The notes below the pieces were generated by a model. The model made no database searches. It was not told where the DNA came from and was given only the letters and a program-made list of their open reading frames with translations. Below are positions 27,014 through 37,390 of a stretch of 64,000 nt of DNA, piece by piece (the first letter of the stretch is position 1; every line of letters begins with the position of its first letter). The translations under genes and the position numbers were made by a program. This DNA is from Neoaquamicrobium sediminum (lineage in GTDB: Bacteria > Pseudomonadota > Alphaproteobacteria > Rhizobiales > Rhizobiaceae), in contig NZ_JABETK010000004.1 of the NCBI RefSeq assembly GCF_013240295.1, positions 248,001-312,000 on the forward strand, in the 5' to 3' direction.

Positions 27014-27790
27014 ATGGCAACGGCACCAGACAGCCAAATATCTGTGGCCCGCGACGGTCATGTCGGCGTCGTGACCTTTTCCCGTCCGCCGCACAACTAT
27101 TTCGACAGCGCATCGGTCGAAGGGCTGCTTTCCGCCTTTCGCGAACTCGAGGCCGACCGGCAATGCCGGGCCATCGTGCTTCGGGCCGAAGGTAAGACCT
27201 TCTGCGCCGGCGCGCAGTTCGGCAGCGACGGCAACGGTGTCGATGCCGACGTGGCGATGCGCATCTATCGCAGCGCCATCGCGCTATTCGAAGTGTCGAA
27301 ACCGATCATCGCCGCAGTGCAGGGGCCTGCTGTTGGCGGCGGTCTCGGCGTCGCGCTGGTTGCGGATTTCCGGGTCGCCAGCGACACGGCATGGTTCTCC
27401 GCGAATTTCGCGCGGCTGGGCGTTCATTCGGGCTTCGGCATCAGCGCGACCTTGCCGCGGATAGTCGGCCTTCAGGCCGCATCGCTGATGCTGCAGACCG
27501 GCCGCCGGCTCTCCGCCGAGGAAGCGAACCGCATCGGCCTTGTCGAAAAAGTGGTGCCGCAGTCCGCGCTCGACGACGAGGCAATGGCCCTTGCCCGCGA
27601 GATCGCCTCGGGCGCGCCGATAGCCGTGCAATCCATGCGACAGACATTGCTTGGGGATCGTGCGGCTCTCGTGCGTCAGGCGATCGAGCGCGAGATTGCC
27701 GAACAGCGCATTCACTTCCAGACTGACGATTTCCGTGAAGGCATCAAGGCCGCGCACGAGCGCCGGCCGCCGGTCTTCACGGGTCGTTGA
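27014..27790 (+). CDS. Enoyl-CoA hydratase/isomerase family protein
   Basis: 258-residue crotonase-fold enzyme. The first oxyanion-hole segment is AEGKTFCAGAQF and the second GPAVGGGLGVALVADFRVAS. The position of the usual catalytic glutamates is less clear (FARLGVHSGFGISATLPR), so the exact reaction (hydration, isomerisation, hydrolysis) is open. It begins two bases after the CoA-transferase stop, so the two are coupled. Confidence 0.92.
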   Translation: MATAPDSQISVARDGHVGVVTFSRPPHNYFDSASVEGLLSAFRELEADRQCRAIVLRAEGKTFCAGAQFGSDGNGVDADVAMRIYRSAIALFEVSKPIIAAVQGPAVGGGLGVALVADFRVASDTAWFSANFARLGVHSGFGISATLPRIVGLQAASLMLQTGRRLSAEEANRIGLVEKVVPQSALDDEAMALAREIASGAPIAVQSMRQTLLGDRAALVRQAIEREIAEQRIHFQTDDFREGIKAAHERRPPVFTGR

Positions 27791-27806
27791 AACGGAGGGG
27801 CAGGCG

Positions 27807-28595
27807 GTGACCAGAGGCAGTGCTTTCAGCCAGGACGACGGCATCCCGCTTTACATCAAGCTCGCCAGCCTGTTCCGCGACATGATCGGACAGGGCGAGT
27901 GGGCTGTCGGCGCGCAGATCCCGCCGCTTCCCGCGTTGCAGGACGCCTACGGCGTTGCGCGGGCGACGATCCGACAGGCTATCGGCATCCTGCAGGACGA
28001 GGGCTATCTATCGAGCCAGCGCGGGCGAGGCACCTATGTTCTCAAGGCGCCACCCGTGCGTAGCGCCAATCCGCAGGCCCCCGGGCACGACCAGCTCAAT
28101 CTCGATCCGCGGTTCTCCATCAGGATCATCGGCCACGCGGAATGTACCCGCAACCACGGCCCGGCGCGCTTCATTCCCGAGGCCGAAGGCCCACTGGTAA
28201 ACGCCCGCAAGCTGCATCTCTTCGAGGAGATGCCGTATTCGATCGTCGATTTCATCATGCCGCGCCGCTACTTCGAGATGATCCCCGAAGGGCTCGATCG
28301 CACGCGCCTCTATGCGCAGCTCGTCCGCGACCACACAGGTCTCAGCCATCTGGTGGGCGACCAGGTGATGACCGTCAACCTCGCCGGCCACGAGGTGGCG
28401 AAGCTTCTGGAGATACCGCTCGCGACGCCGACCGTGCAGCTCGACTCGACGCTGACAGAGACGGGAGCGGCCACCCCGGTGATGGCGCACCGCAGCGTGA
28501 TCCGCAGCGATCTCTTCCTGCTACGCCGACGCATCGCCAACGTCTTCGAGCGCGCGGCGGACGACTGGCGTCCGACTGTGCGTCCCGACAACTGA
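27807..28595 (+). CDS. GntR family transcriptional regulator (HutC/UTRA type)
   Basis: 262-residue regulator. The N-terminal winged helix reads IPPLPALQDAYGVARATIRQ and DEGYLSSQRGRGTYV. The C-terminal UTRA ligand domain spans about residues 105-250 (RKLHLFEEMPYSIVDFIMPRRYF). I use the GTG at 27807, which follows GGAGGGG and the crotonase stop; upstream in-frame codons overlap the crotonase gene. It lies inside the operon it probably controls, and UTRA domains bind pathway acids or acyl derivatives. A site near 25724-25745 is a candidate target. Confidence 0.92.
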   Translation: MTRGSAFSQDDGIPLYIKLASLFRDMIGQGEWAVGAQIPPLPALQDAYGVARATIRQAIGILQDEGYLSSQRGRGTYVLKAPPVRSANPQAPGHDQLNLDPRFSIRIIGHAECTRNHGPARFIPEAEGPLVNARKLHLFEEMPYSIVDFIMPRRYFEMIPEGLDRTRLYAQLVRDHTGLSHLVGDQVMTVNLAGHEVAKLLEIPLATPTVQLDSTLTETGAATPVMAHRSVIRSDLFLLRRRIANVFERAADDWRPTVRPDN

Positions 28596-28615
28596 AAGAA
28601 CCACGGAGACAGGCA

Positions 28616-29776
28616 ATGGACTTCGCCCTAAGCGAGGAGCAGCGCGCGATACAGGAAGCGGTGCGACGCATCTGCGAGCCGTACGACGACGGCTACTGGC
28701 TCGACCGTGACCGCGACGGCCGGTTCCCGCACGAGTTCGCAGCGGCGGTCGCCCGCAACGGCTGGTTCGGCATCACGACTCCGGAGGCTTATGGCGGGGC
28801 GGGCCTCGGCATCACGGAGGCCGCGATCGTGATGAAGGAAATCGGCCGGCTGGGGCTGGCCGCGACCTCATCGGTCCACATCAACATTTTCGGGCTCAAG
28901 CCGGTGGTCGGCTTCGGCACGGAGGAGCAGAAGCAGCGCATGCTGCCGCCGCTGATCGCCGGCGAGGAGCGTGCCTGTTTCGGCGTGACGGAGCCTGACG
29001 CGGGGCTCGACACCACGCATATCACCACCTTCGCCAGACGGGCCCACAATGGCTATGTCGTCAACGGGCGCAAGGTCTGGACTTCCACCGCGCAGCACGC
29101 CGACCGTATCCTTCTGGTGACACGCACGACGGCGCTCGCCGACTGCGCCAGTCCGACGGACGGCATGACCGTCTTCTACACGCGCTTCGACCGCGACCGG
29201 ATCGAGGTGCGCGAGATCGAGAAGATGGCCCGCAAGGCGGTCGATTCCAACGCCATCTTCATCGACAGTCTCGAAGTGCCGGAGGAAGACCGCATCGGCA
29301 AGGAGGGCGAGGGTTTTCGGGTGCTGCTGCACGGTCTCAACGCCGAGCGCATCGTCGCGGCCGCAAGCGCCATCGGCGCGGGACAGGCGGTGCTGGAAAA
29401 GGCCGCGGCCTATGCCGGAGAGCGCAACGTGTTCGGCCGGCCGATCGGCATGAACCAGGCCATCCAGCATCCGCTTGCCGACATATGGATGCGGCTACAG
29501 GCGGCGGAACTGATGCTGTTCAAGGCGGCACACCTCTACGACAGCGGCCAACCCTGCGGGCTGGAAGCCAACAGCGCCAAATATCTCGCCAGCCAGGCGT
29601 CGTTCGACGCAGCGTTCCGCGCGGTACGAACCCATGGCGGCTTCGGCTTCGCCAGGGAATACCACGTCGAGCGCTATTTCCGCGAAAGCATCCTCAACTT
29701 CATCGCGCCCGTCAGCGAGGAACTGATCCTCTGCCACGTTGCGGAGAAGGCTCTCGGCCTGCCAAAATCCTACTGA
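28616..29776 (+). CDS. Acyl-CoA dehydrogenase family protein
   Basis: 386-residue FAD-dependent acyl-CoA dehydrogenase. It has the family blocks ACFGVTEPDAGLDTT (substrate/FAD loop), GRKVWTSTAQHADRI, GLNAERIVAAASAIG, GERNVFGRPIGMNQAIQHPLAD and THGGFGFAREYHVERYFRES. The start ATG at 28616 follows GGAG. It closes the rightward operon, and its stop overlaps the stop of the convergent CoA-transferase gene by seven bases. It would introduce the alpha,beta double bond before the crotonase step. The chain length of the substrate cannot be inferred. Confidence 0.95.
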   Translation: MDFALSEEQRAIQEAVRRICEPYDDGYWLDRDRDGRFPHEFAAAVARNGWFGITTPEAYGGAGLGITEAAIVMKEIGRLGLAATSSVHINIFGLKPVVGFGTEEQKQRMLPPLIAGEERACFGVTEPDAGLDTTHITTFARRAHNGYVVNGRKVWTSTAQHADRILLVTRTTALADCASPTDGMTVFYTRFDRDRIEVREIEKMARKAVDSNAIFIDSLEVPEEDRIGKEGEGFRVLLHGLNAERIVAAASAIGAGQAVLEKAAAYAGERNVFGRPIGMNQAIQHPLADIWMRLQAAELMLFKAAHLYDSGQPCGLEANSAKYLASQASFDAAFRAVRTHGGFGFAREYHVERYFRESILNFIAPVSEELILCHVAEKALGLPKSY

Positions 29777-30914
29777 CCCGCGTCGCGGGTGCCGAACACC
29801 CTGGCGTTGTCCTCGCCGAGCGAGGGCGCGTCCTTCCTATAGGCAGGCCTTTCGCCATCGAATGAGATCGGCATGCCGACGAGGCTGAGATTGATGCCGG
29901 GCGACTGCTGAAGAATACCCAGCGCTTCCGTCTGCGGATGCGCCAGGACCTCGTCGACGGTATGGATCGGCGCGCAGGGTATGCCGGCCGCATCGAGCTT
30001 CTCGGCAAGGTCTTCCTTCGCCGTGCCCGCTGCAATCTCGGCCACCATCGGCAGCAGAATCGCGCGGTTGCGGCTGCGATCCTCATTGGTCACGAAGCGC
30101 GGATCCGTGCCCCACTCCGGATGACCGAGAACCTGCGCCAGCCGCGCGAAAAGCCGGTCGTTGCCGGCTGCGATCACCAGCGGCCCGGTCGATGTTTCGA
30201 ACGCCTGGTATGGCACCAGCAGAGGATGTCCCGTCCCGTGACGCACGGGCAGGCCGCCGCCCGTCATGTATGTGACCATGTGGAACCCGCACCACAGCAA
30301 CGCGGTCTCGAACAGCGACGTGTTGACGACGCAGCCCTTGCCGGTCGTCCCCCTGCGGAACAGCGCCGCAAGCGCGCCGATCGCCGCCCACATGCCGGTA
30401 CCGAGATCGACCACTGACGCACCGATCCGCGCAGGTGGGCCGTCGGGATGGCCGTTGGCGCTGATGAGCCCGGAAAACGCCTGCATCAGCGGTTCGTATC
30501 CGGGCCGGTTCGTCATAGGGCCGAGATGACCGAAGGCACCCATGTCGCAATAGATCAGGCGCGGGTGCCGTGCCGTCGTTTCCTCCGGCCCCAGACCCAT
30601 CTTCTCCATCACGCCCGGCCGCAGATTGTGGACCAGTACGTCGCTGTCGGCCAGCAGGCCGTCGAGTTTCCCCTGTCTTCGGCTTGCGAGAGATCGAGCA
30701 CCACGGACAGCTTGTTGCGGTTCATCGCGTGAAACGCGGCCGACGCATCGGCTGAGACGGGCGGCCCCCAGCGGCGCGCGTCGTCGCCACCATCCGGCTT
30801 TTCGATCTTGACCACGGTCGCGCCGAGATCGGCAAGTATTTCGCCGGCAAAAGGACCGGCGAGATTCTGGCCAAGCTCGACGACCTTGACCCCTTCCAGC
30901 AGCGACGCCGTCAT
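29770..30914 (-). pseudogene. CaiB/BaiF family CoA-transferase (frameshifted)
   Basis: Third class III CoA-transferase of the window. Frame 1 from the ATG at 30914 reads LLEGVKVVELGQNLAGPFAG and NRNKLSVVLDLSQAEDRG. At a CCCC run (30670-30673, plus strand) the reading frame moves, and the continuation KLDGLLADSDVLVHNLRPG to the C-terminus lies in the next frame. Adding one base gives 381 residues, the normal length. The start overlaps the DctM stop by one base (TGATG), so it is the last gene of the leftward AtuA-like/DctPQM operon and probably activates the imported acid. It is otherwise intact; the lesion may be a sequence error. Confidence 0.9.
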
Positions 30915-32208
30915 CACATTCTCCCCGGGAGCCAGAGCGAAATCGCGGGGAACGCGATCAGGACGGCTAGCACGATCAGTTCCGCGATCACGAAGGGCCA
31001 TACGCCGCGGAAGACCTTGCCGACGGGAACCTTTGTGGTGCTCGCGACGACGAAGACATTGATGCCCATCGGTGGTGTGATGAGCCCGATCTCGGCAGCC
31101 TTCACGAAGAGTATTCCGAGCCACACCGGCTCGTAGCCGAGGCCAGCGAGCAGGGGAAAGGTCAACGGCAGGGTCAGGACGAGGATCGCCAACTGATCCA
31201 GGAAGAAACCGAGTACGAGCAGCATGAGCAGAACGCACAGCAGCACCACGAAGGGCGGCACGTCGGCGGCCTGGATCGCCATCAGCAGGTTCTGCGTCAC
31301 GCCGGTCAGCGTCAGGAAAATGCCGAACACCGCCGAGCATGCGATGATGGCAAGGATCATCGCGGAATTGCGCGTGGCCGTCGACAAGGCACGCAGGAAA
31401 TCGCTCCAACCCATGCGGCGCATGGCAACGGCGATCACCAGCGCGGCGAGCGCCCCACTGCACCGACTTCCGTCGGCGTGATGGCACCGGAATAGATCGC
31501 CGCGATCATCGATCCCATAAGCAGCAGGATCGGCCATACGGGCATAAGCCCCGCGATCTTCTCGCGCATGGGAACCGGCTCCGCGACCGTCGGCGCTGCT
31601 TCCGGGTTGCGTCTGACGATGAAGGCGATCGTGAGCGCGTAGCTGACAGCAGTCAGCGCCCCCGGCAGCAGGCCGGCCATCAACAACGCACCCACGGACG
31701 TTTCCGTGAAGACGCCGAAGAGGACGAGGCCGATGGAGGGTGGGATCATGATGGCGAGCGTGCCGATCACCGCCAGCGCGCCGGTCGAGAAGCTGTCGTT
31801 GTAGCCGTAGCGACGCATCTCAGGATGGGCGGCCGCGGCAAGGGTGCCGGCGGCAGCCGTGCTCGATCCCGAGACGGCGGAGAGCATCACACCTCCGGCA
31901 ACCGCGGCATAGGCGATACCGCCGCGCATATGACCCAGCCATTTGTGCGAGGCCGCGAACAGGTCGCGTGTGAAGCGGCCAGCCGTCAGGAACTCCGCCA
32001 TCAGTACGAACATCGGCAGCGTCGACAGCGTGTAGCTTGTTACGTGCTCGTACGGAGCGGTCTTGATAACGCCGATCAGCGGATAGATGCCACCAGTCAG
32101 GTAAAGCCCCAGCGCACCGGTAGTCAGCATTGTGAAGGCGACCGGCATGCCCGCGAGCAGCAGCACGAAAAGAAGCAGGGTCATTCCGACGGCAACGGAA
32201 ACCATCAC
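30914..32208 (-). pseudogene. dctM: TRAP transporter large permease DctM (frameshifted)
   Basis: Large membrane subunit of a DctPQM TRAP importer. The first frame covers the N-terminal helices and LSAVSGSSTAAAGTLA, then AITPTEVGAVG. At a CCCC run (31453-31456) the frame moves, and ALAALVIAVAMRRMGW to the C-terminus LLTLTGVTQ-like helices and ITPPMGINVFV continue in another frame. Adding one base gives 431 residues, exactly typical for DctM. It overlaps DctQ by four bases upstream and the CoA-transferase by one base downstream. Confidence 0.9.
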
Positions 32209-32705
32209 TCGTCTCCCTCAAGGTCGGAGCGCGGGAAGACGATCTCGACGGCAAGCCGCAATGCAAGCAGTCCGCAACCGAGAGGAACCCATACATAGCT
32301 CCAGTAGAGCGGAAACTGGATGACGCCGAAGCTGGTGTCCCGGTCTATGAATTTCGACACGGCCTCGATGCCGGAATGCCAGGCAAGAAAGCCGAAGATG
32401 CCGGCGGCGATCAGCGCGTTCACACGTTCGACCGGGTTGCCCGGAATGCGAGCCAGCCAGGGCTTCAGCACGTCGAGCCGGATGTGGCCGCCACTCGCAT
32501 ATGTCGCCGGCAAGCCCAGAAAAGTCAGGATGACCATCAGATACAGCGTCGTGAACTCGAAGCTGCCCTGCAGCGGACGATTGAAGAGATAGCGTCCGAG
32601 TGCGTCGATACTGATCGACAACATCATGACAAAGATCGCCAACTGCGCGATCGCCATGAAACTCCGATCGAAGAAAGACAGCGCGCGCTCCAGCGGTCTG
32701 GGCAT
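32205..32705 (-). CDS. dctQ: TRAP transporter small permease DctQ
   Basis: 166-residue four-helix subunit of the DctPQM transporter, with the DctQ-type segments DALGRYLFNRPLQGSFEFTT, TYASGGHIRLDVL and FPLYWSYVWVPLG. I start it at MPRPLERALSFF (32705) with GGAG six bases upstream; the open frame allows 16 more codons. It is encoded between DctP and DctM and coupled to DctM by a four-base overlap. Confidence 0.93.
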   Translation of the reverse strand: MPRPLERALSFFDRSFMAIAQLAIFVMMLSISIDALGRYLFNRPLQGSFEFTTLYLMVILTFLGLPATYASGGHIRLDVLKPWLARIPGNPVERVNALIAAGIFGFLAWHSGIEAVSKFIDRDTSFGVIQFPLYWSYVWVPLGCGLLALRLAVEIVFPRSDLEGDE

Positions 32706-32762
32706 GGCATGCTCCGGAGGTAGGGCGCTCCCGGACTGCTCGTCCGGGAGCATCGATCTCGA

Positions 32763-33788
32763 TTATTCCTGAAGGTATGAGCGATAGGCGTCGAGGGTCG
32801 CCTGGCCGGGCAGTCCACGCCCTTCCATCTGCTTCACCCATTCGGCCTCGACCGACTGCAGCTTATCCGTAAACTGGGCCTGCGTTTCCGGCGAGAGTTC
32901 GATTAGCTTGATGCCAAGCCCTTCCAGTTTTTCGTAGGCGGATCCGGTCTGCTCCTTGAACCCGGCGGCCATCGTTTCGCCGATCTCGGTGGCAACCTCG
33001 GAAACCACCTTCCGGGCGTCTTCCGGCAGGCCCTGCCATACGTCCTCGTTCACCAGGGCCGCGAAGGCCACGGTGCCGAGGCTCGCATTGGTCGTGATGG
33101 AGGAAAGCACCTCCTCGATCTTGTAGGCAAAAAGGCTCGGCGGATTGTAGATCGCGCCATCGACGGTGCCACGCTCCAGGGCGAGGTAGAGGTCCGAGGC
33201 CGGCACACGCACCGGCACGGCGCCGAGCGAACTGGCGATGAGTTCGCCGGTCGCGCCGGCGGCACGCATCTTCACGCCCTCAAGCTCGCTCACATCATTG
33301 AGTTCGGTCTTCTTGGCAAACATCGCCTGATAGGGCGGTGTCACCATGGTGAAAAGCGGACGCACGCCGTTGCGCAGATATTCGCTATCCAGCAGATCAT
33401 TCTGGGCAAGTTTGGTGAACGCGGCGGACCCGGCGACGGAATCGGTGAAGAGCCCCGGCAGTTCGACGGCGCTGGTCAGCGGCATGCGGTCGCTGACATA
33501 GACGACGCCGACCATGGCGATGTCGGTGACACGGTTGCGAACCGCGTCCAGCAACCCGGCGGCCTTTGCAAGCTGCTCGGCCGGATAGAGCTGAACCTCG
33601 ATGCGCCCCTCGCTGCGCTCCTCGACCATCTGCTTGAACGGCTGCGCCGAAAGCTTCGAGCCGGCATGAGTTAGCGGAAACTGGTCCGCATATTTCAGGA
33701 CGATCTTTTCCTGCGCGTAGAGCGCGGTCGATGCAAGCGAGGCGGCCAGCGCGATGCCGGCCACTTTAAGGGCATTGGTGATCTTCAT
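32763..33788 (-). CDS. dctP: TRAP transporter substrate-binding protein DctP
   Basis: 341-residue periplasmic binding protein of the DctP family. The signal peptide ends in STALYAQ, and the mature part starts EKIVLKYADQFPLTH. The segments VKMRAAGATGE and VPVRVPASDLYLALERGTVDGAI carry the carboxylate-binding Arg region conserved in this family. The start at MKITNALKV (33788) is set by GGAGGAAAG. The conserved Arg implies an organic acid ligand, which fits the CoA-transferase and crotonases of the same operon. Confidence 0.95.
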   Translation of the reverse strand: MKITNALKVAGIALAASLASTALYAQEKIVLKYADQFPLTHAGSKLSAQPFKQMVEERSEGRIEVQLYPAEQLAKAAGLLDAVRNRVTDIAMVGVVYVSDRMPLTSAVELPGLFTDSVAGSAAFTKLAQNDLLDSEYLRNGVRPLFTMVTPPYQAMFAKKTELNDVSELEGVKMRAAGATGELIASSLGAVPVRVPASDLYLALERGTVDGAIYNPPSLFAYKIEEVLSSITTNASLGTVAFAALVNEDVWQGLPEDARKVVSEVATEIGETMAAGFKEQTGSAYEKLEGLGIKLIELSPETQAQFTDKLQSVEAEWVKQMEGRGLPGQATLDAYRSYLQE

Positions 33789-33833
33789 GCTTTCCTCCAT
33801 CAGAATTTTTCTGGTTCTTGGTGCTGGCAACGT

Positions 33834-34633
33834 TCACGCCGGATCGGCCTGCCAGCGGAAGCGCGGCGGCTTTCCGTCGAGGAAGCGTTGGGCCGCTTCC
33901 TTGTGGTAAGTCGTCTCAAGACAGGCTGCCTGGGCGAGGCTCTCTGCTTCCACCGTCTGCCGCAGGTCGAGCCCGTAGCTCTGGTTGAGAAGGTTCTTCG
34001 ACAGGGCGAATGCTGTTGAGGACGCCTCGACGAAACTCTTCGCCATAGTCGTTGCGGTCTCCATCAGCCGGTCTTCTGCGACGACCCGCGAGGCGATGCC
34101 CAGCGCCAATGCCTCCTCCGCATCGACTTCCCGCGCACTGAGGATGAGTTCCCTCGCCCGTCCCATCCCGACCCGTCGCGGTAGCGAGTGGTGGAGCGCA
34201 AAATCCGGCACTAGCCCGATACGCGCAAACGATGCGCAGAACCGCGCCCGCGGCGTCGCCACGACAAAATCAGCGCGGCAGCCAGGCCAAAGCCCGCGCC
34301 GTAGGCAGGACCGTCGACAGCCGCGATCAATGGCTTTTCAAGAGAAAGGAGCGCGAGCACGGTTTCGCCGGTCTGGCGCATCCGCTCGCGCGCATCTTCG
34401 ATGCCGGGCTTCCTGTCGCGCATCGACGTGATGTCGCCGCCCGCGCAGAAGCTGCCTCCGGATCCGGTTAAGACACAGGCGCGGATGGCAGCGTCGCGAA
34501 CCAGTCGATCGACGGCTTCGCGCAGCTCGGCGCGCATGGTCATGTCGATGGCGTTGCGGCGCTCGGGTCGCTTCAGCGTCAGCGTTGCCACGCCACCGTC
34601 GACATCAAGCGCTATCGTTTCGAAACCTGCCAC
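33834..34633 (-). pseudogene. Enoyl-CoA hydratase/isomerase family protein (frameshifted)
   Basis: Crotonase-fold enzyme, split. The first frame (GTG at 34633 after GGAGGAG) runs through GSGGSFCAGGDITSMR and GPAYGAGFGLAAA. Near 34270-34280, in a GC-alternating stretch, the frame moves, and DFVVATPRARFCASFARIG, then LVPD, through SYGLDLRQTVEAES continue in the other frame. One added base gives 266 residues and the usual GAGFGLA-xxx-DF spacing. Conserved residues are otherwise intact. It lies in the leftward operon between the AtuA-like gene and dctP. Confidence 0.88.
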
Positions 34634-34667
34634 GCTGGATCGCTCCTCCCGATTGATCGCGTGCTAA

Positions 34668-34685
34668 AGTACGTAATAGTGTACT
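34668..34685. promoter_or_regulatory. Candidate operator or promoter element between the AtuA-like and crotonase genes
   Basis: Inverted repeat AGTAC-(8)-GTACT in a 76-base AT-rich gap inside an otherwise tight GC-rich operon. Composition suggests an internal promoter for the crotonase-DctPQM-CoA-transferase part. Weak evidence. Confidence 0.35.
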
Positions 34686-34709
34686 ATAGAACTATCTGGG
34701 TGCAAGCGG

Positions 34710-36529
34710 TCATTCGAGCGCATCGCCCCAGCCCGCGAGAACGCCACCCTTGTCCAGCCACGCCGACGGCACCTCGACGGGCAGGTCGAGGAACATCTGC
34801 GCGTAGGTCTTGGCCTGCGGGTCATAGCGCAGCGAGGCGGTGCCGCCGCCGCCCAGCACGTTCTCCAGCAGGAAATTGAGCGCGTGGAACCCGGGCATCA
34901 CGTAGCGGTGCACCGGACCTTCCAGATAATGCGCGAAGAACTGCGCCATGCGCTCCTCTGTGACCTGCTCCGCGATCACCGAAAAGAATTCCCGACGGCG
35001 CGCGATCACCCCGATATTGGCGTGGTTGCCCTTGTCGCCGCTGCGACCCCAGGCCAAGGCGCGCAGAGGAACCGTTGCGGTCGGGCCGCTTGCGGCTTCC
35101 GACTGGGGAGCGGGATGTGCAGCGGGCGCATCGGCGCTCTGGCCTGGCATCGCAGGCAGGCGCGTCGCCTCTTCGCCCCGGTGGATCGTTACCGGCACCT
35201 TGTCCTTCGGCCAGAGGAAGGAATGGACACGCAGGACCGGCGTCGGCTTCGGGCGGCCATGAAGTACCCCGGTCAGCCCCTGCGCCATGGCGACACCCGG
35301 ATGGGCGAACTCACGCGCAAAGATCTCCAGCGCCTTCATGTCTTCATGCTTGAGGCCGATCTTGACGATCACCTCGCGCGCCTCGAAAGCGCGCGCGTTC
35401 GCGCCGTAAGTGTCTTCTGCGCCGATCACCTCGATGGAGACCTCCCGGTAGGGAGCGAACCCCTTGGCTGCCATCAGCCGTCCGGTCCGCTCCACCAGCG
35501 CGCCTCGGCCGTCCGGCGGCCTTTTCTGCCGGCCTGCCAGCCCGCGACCATGTAGGTCGTGACAATGCGGAAACCGTCGACATGGGTGCCGCAGACCTTG
35601 TAGTCCGGCCCGGGCGCCCTGCCCTTCGCGTTCGACACGCGCACCCGATCCTCCGCCACCTGTTCGAGCGTCACCTCGGAGAAGTCGCAGACGACGTCGG
35701 GCAGATGATAGGATTGCGGGTCGCCGATCTCGTAGACGATCTGCTCCGCCACGGTGCCGGTCGTCACCTTGCCCCCGGCACCCGCGGCCTTGGTCACGAC
35801 GAAGCTGCCGTCCTTCGCGCATTCGACGATGGGAAAGCCCATGTCGCTCCAGCCGTCGGCGACGTCCTGCCAATCGGTGAACAGCCCGCCGGTTGCCTGC
35901 GCGCCGCACTCGATGACATGACCGGCGAGACTGCCGGCCGAAAGCCGGTCGTATTCATCGGCCTGCCAGCCGAACTCGCGCATCAGCGGCCCCAGCACCA
36001 TCGCCGAATCCACCACGCGGCCGGTGATGACCACTTCGGCGCCGTTTGCCAGCGCTTCCGCAATCGCACCGGCACCGAGATAGGCGTTCATCGAGGCGAA
36101 TGCCTTCGGCAGCGGCGCACCGGAAAACATCTCCGTCGGCTGCGCATCCTTGATGTCCTGCGCGAAGGGCGTCAGGTCGTCCCCGGTAACCACGGCAACG
36201 TCGAATTCGAGCCCCGCTTCGGCGGCTGCCGCCAGAAAAGCATCGCGACAGGCAAGCGGGTTCATGCCGCCGCTGTTGGTTATGAGCTTGATGCCCTGGC
36301 GCTTGATCTCCGGCAGGAGCGGTTTCACAGACGCGAGCCAGTCGGGAATGTAACCGCCATCGGGCGCCTTGGCCTTGGCGCGGGCAAGCAGCGCCATCGT
36401 GACCTCGGCAAGGTAGTCGCCCACCAGATAGTCGACATTGCCCTTCTCCACGAGCTGCCTTGCACCAAGGATGGTATCGCCCCACGCGGCCGCCGCCCCG
36501 CCGATACGTACGATCTTTTCTTCAGTCAT
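34710..36529 (-). pseudogene. AtuA-like protein (acyclic terpene utilisation AtuA family, DUF1446) (frameshifted)
   Basis: Large protein of the AtuA/DUF1446 family, named for acyclic terpene utilisation in Pseudomonas, whose biochemical role is unresolved. The N-terminal domain opens VRIGGAAAAWGDTILGARQL and contains NSGGMNPLACRDAFL and VITGRVVDSAMVLGPL; the C-terminal part has WGRSGDKGNHANIGVIAR. The frames meet near 35498-35504 (a GCGCGC stretch); adding one base gives 606 residues, the family size. The start ATG at 36529 follows GGGAG. Its neighbours are two crotonases, a TRAP importer and a CoA-transferase. No geranyl-CoA carboxylase is present, so a citronellol-type pathway is not supported. 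Confidence 0.87.
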
Positions 36530-36548
36530 TTTGTCTCGCTCCCGCGGT

Positions 36549-37352
36549 TCAGACGGCCCAGCGCGGCTTGCGCTTTTCGAGGAAAGACGCGACACCCTCG
36601 CGGCCCTCCTCTCCCAACAGGCACGAAGCGAAACCCTCTGCCGCGCGGTCCAGCATCTCGTCGCGCGTCAGGTGCGGCGCTGCCAGCACGAGTTCCTTGG
36701 TTGCCGCGTTAGCGCCAGGCGCGCACAGGCGCACGCTCTTGCGCAGCCCCGCCTCGAGCGCGGCGAAGTCTTCACCGGTCGGCACCACGGCGTCGGCGAT
36801 ACCCAGCGCCAGCGCCTCGTTGCCGTCGAAACGCGCGGCCGTCAGCATGATCCGCCGCGCCTTCGCGAGCCCGATCCGCTGGACGATGAGCGGCGCGATC
36901 TGCGCCGGCGGGATGCCGAGCATCGTTTCGGTCAGCGCGAATTTCGCGTCGGCGGTGACGGCAACGAAATCGCCGGCACAAACCAGGCCGAGCCCGCCAG
37001 CCATCGCGGCGCCCTCGACGAGCATCACCGTCACTTGCGGCAGTTCGTTTATGGCATGAAAAAGCTCGCCGGCGCGGCGGCTGAATGCGGCGACGTCGGC
37101 CTGGCTCTGCCCGCCTTCTGTGATCGCGCGAAAGCCCTTCAGGTCGCCGCCGGCGCAAAAGGTGCCGCCCTTGCCGCGAAAGGTCACGCCACGAATATCG
37201 CGGTTATCGGCGAGCGAGCGGGCCACCGCATGCAGCTCTTCGGCCATCTCGTTGGACAGCGCATTGCGCGCTTCCGGCCGGTTCAGCCATACGGTCAGCC
37301 AGCCGTCTTCCTGTTCCAGCAGAAGGGTTTCGGTTTGCGGTAGCGCGGACAT
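36549..37352 (-). CDS. Enoyl-CoA hydratase-related protein (AtuE-like crotonase)
   Basis: 267-residue crotonase. The two oxyanion-hole segments are RGKGGTFCAGGDLKGFR and GAAMAGGLGLVCAGDFVAV, and the second catalytic region is LTETMLGIPPAQIAPLIVQR. The IPPAQIAP segment and the adjacent AtuA-like gene recall AtuE (isohexenylglutaconyl-CoA hydratase), but the assignment is by resemblance only. GGGAGGAAAC precedes the ATG. It is first in the leftward operon and divergent from the TetR gene, with a TetR-type operator in between. Confidence 0.92.
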   Translation of the reverse strand: MSALPQTETLLLEQEDGWLTVWLNRPEARNALSNEMAEELHAVARSLADNRDIRGVTFRGKGGTFCAGGDLKGFRAITEGGQSQADVAAFSRRAGELFHAINELPQVTVMLVEGAAMAGGLGLVCAGDFVAVTADAKFALTETMLGIPPAQIAPLIVQRIGLAKARRIMLTAARFDGNEALALGIADAVVPTGEDFAALEAGLRKSVRLCAPGANAATKELVLAAPHLTRDEMLDRAAEGFASCLLGEEGREGVASFLEKRKPRWAV

Positions 37353-37390
37353 CGGTTTCCTCCCGAGGATATGCAGGTTGCCATTACGAT

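Noticed and set aside
34710..37352. Assignment of a complete citronellol/geraniol (Atu) pathway
   Set aside because: Only AtuA-like and AtuE-like genes are present; the carboxylase and citronellyl-CoA dehydrogenase partners are absent from the window.
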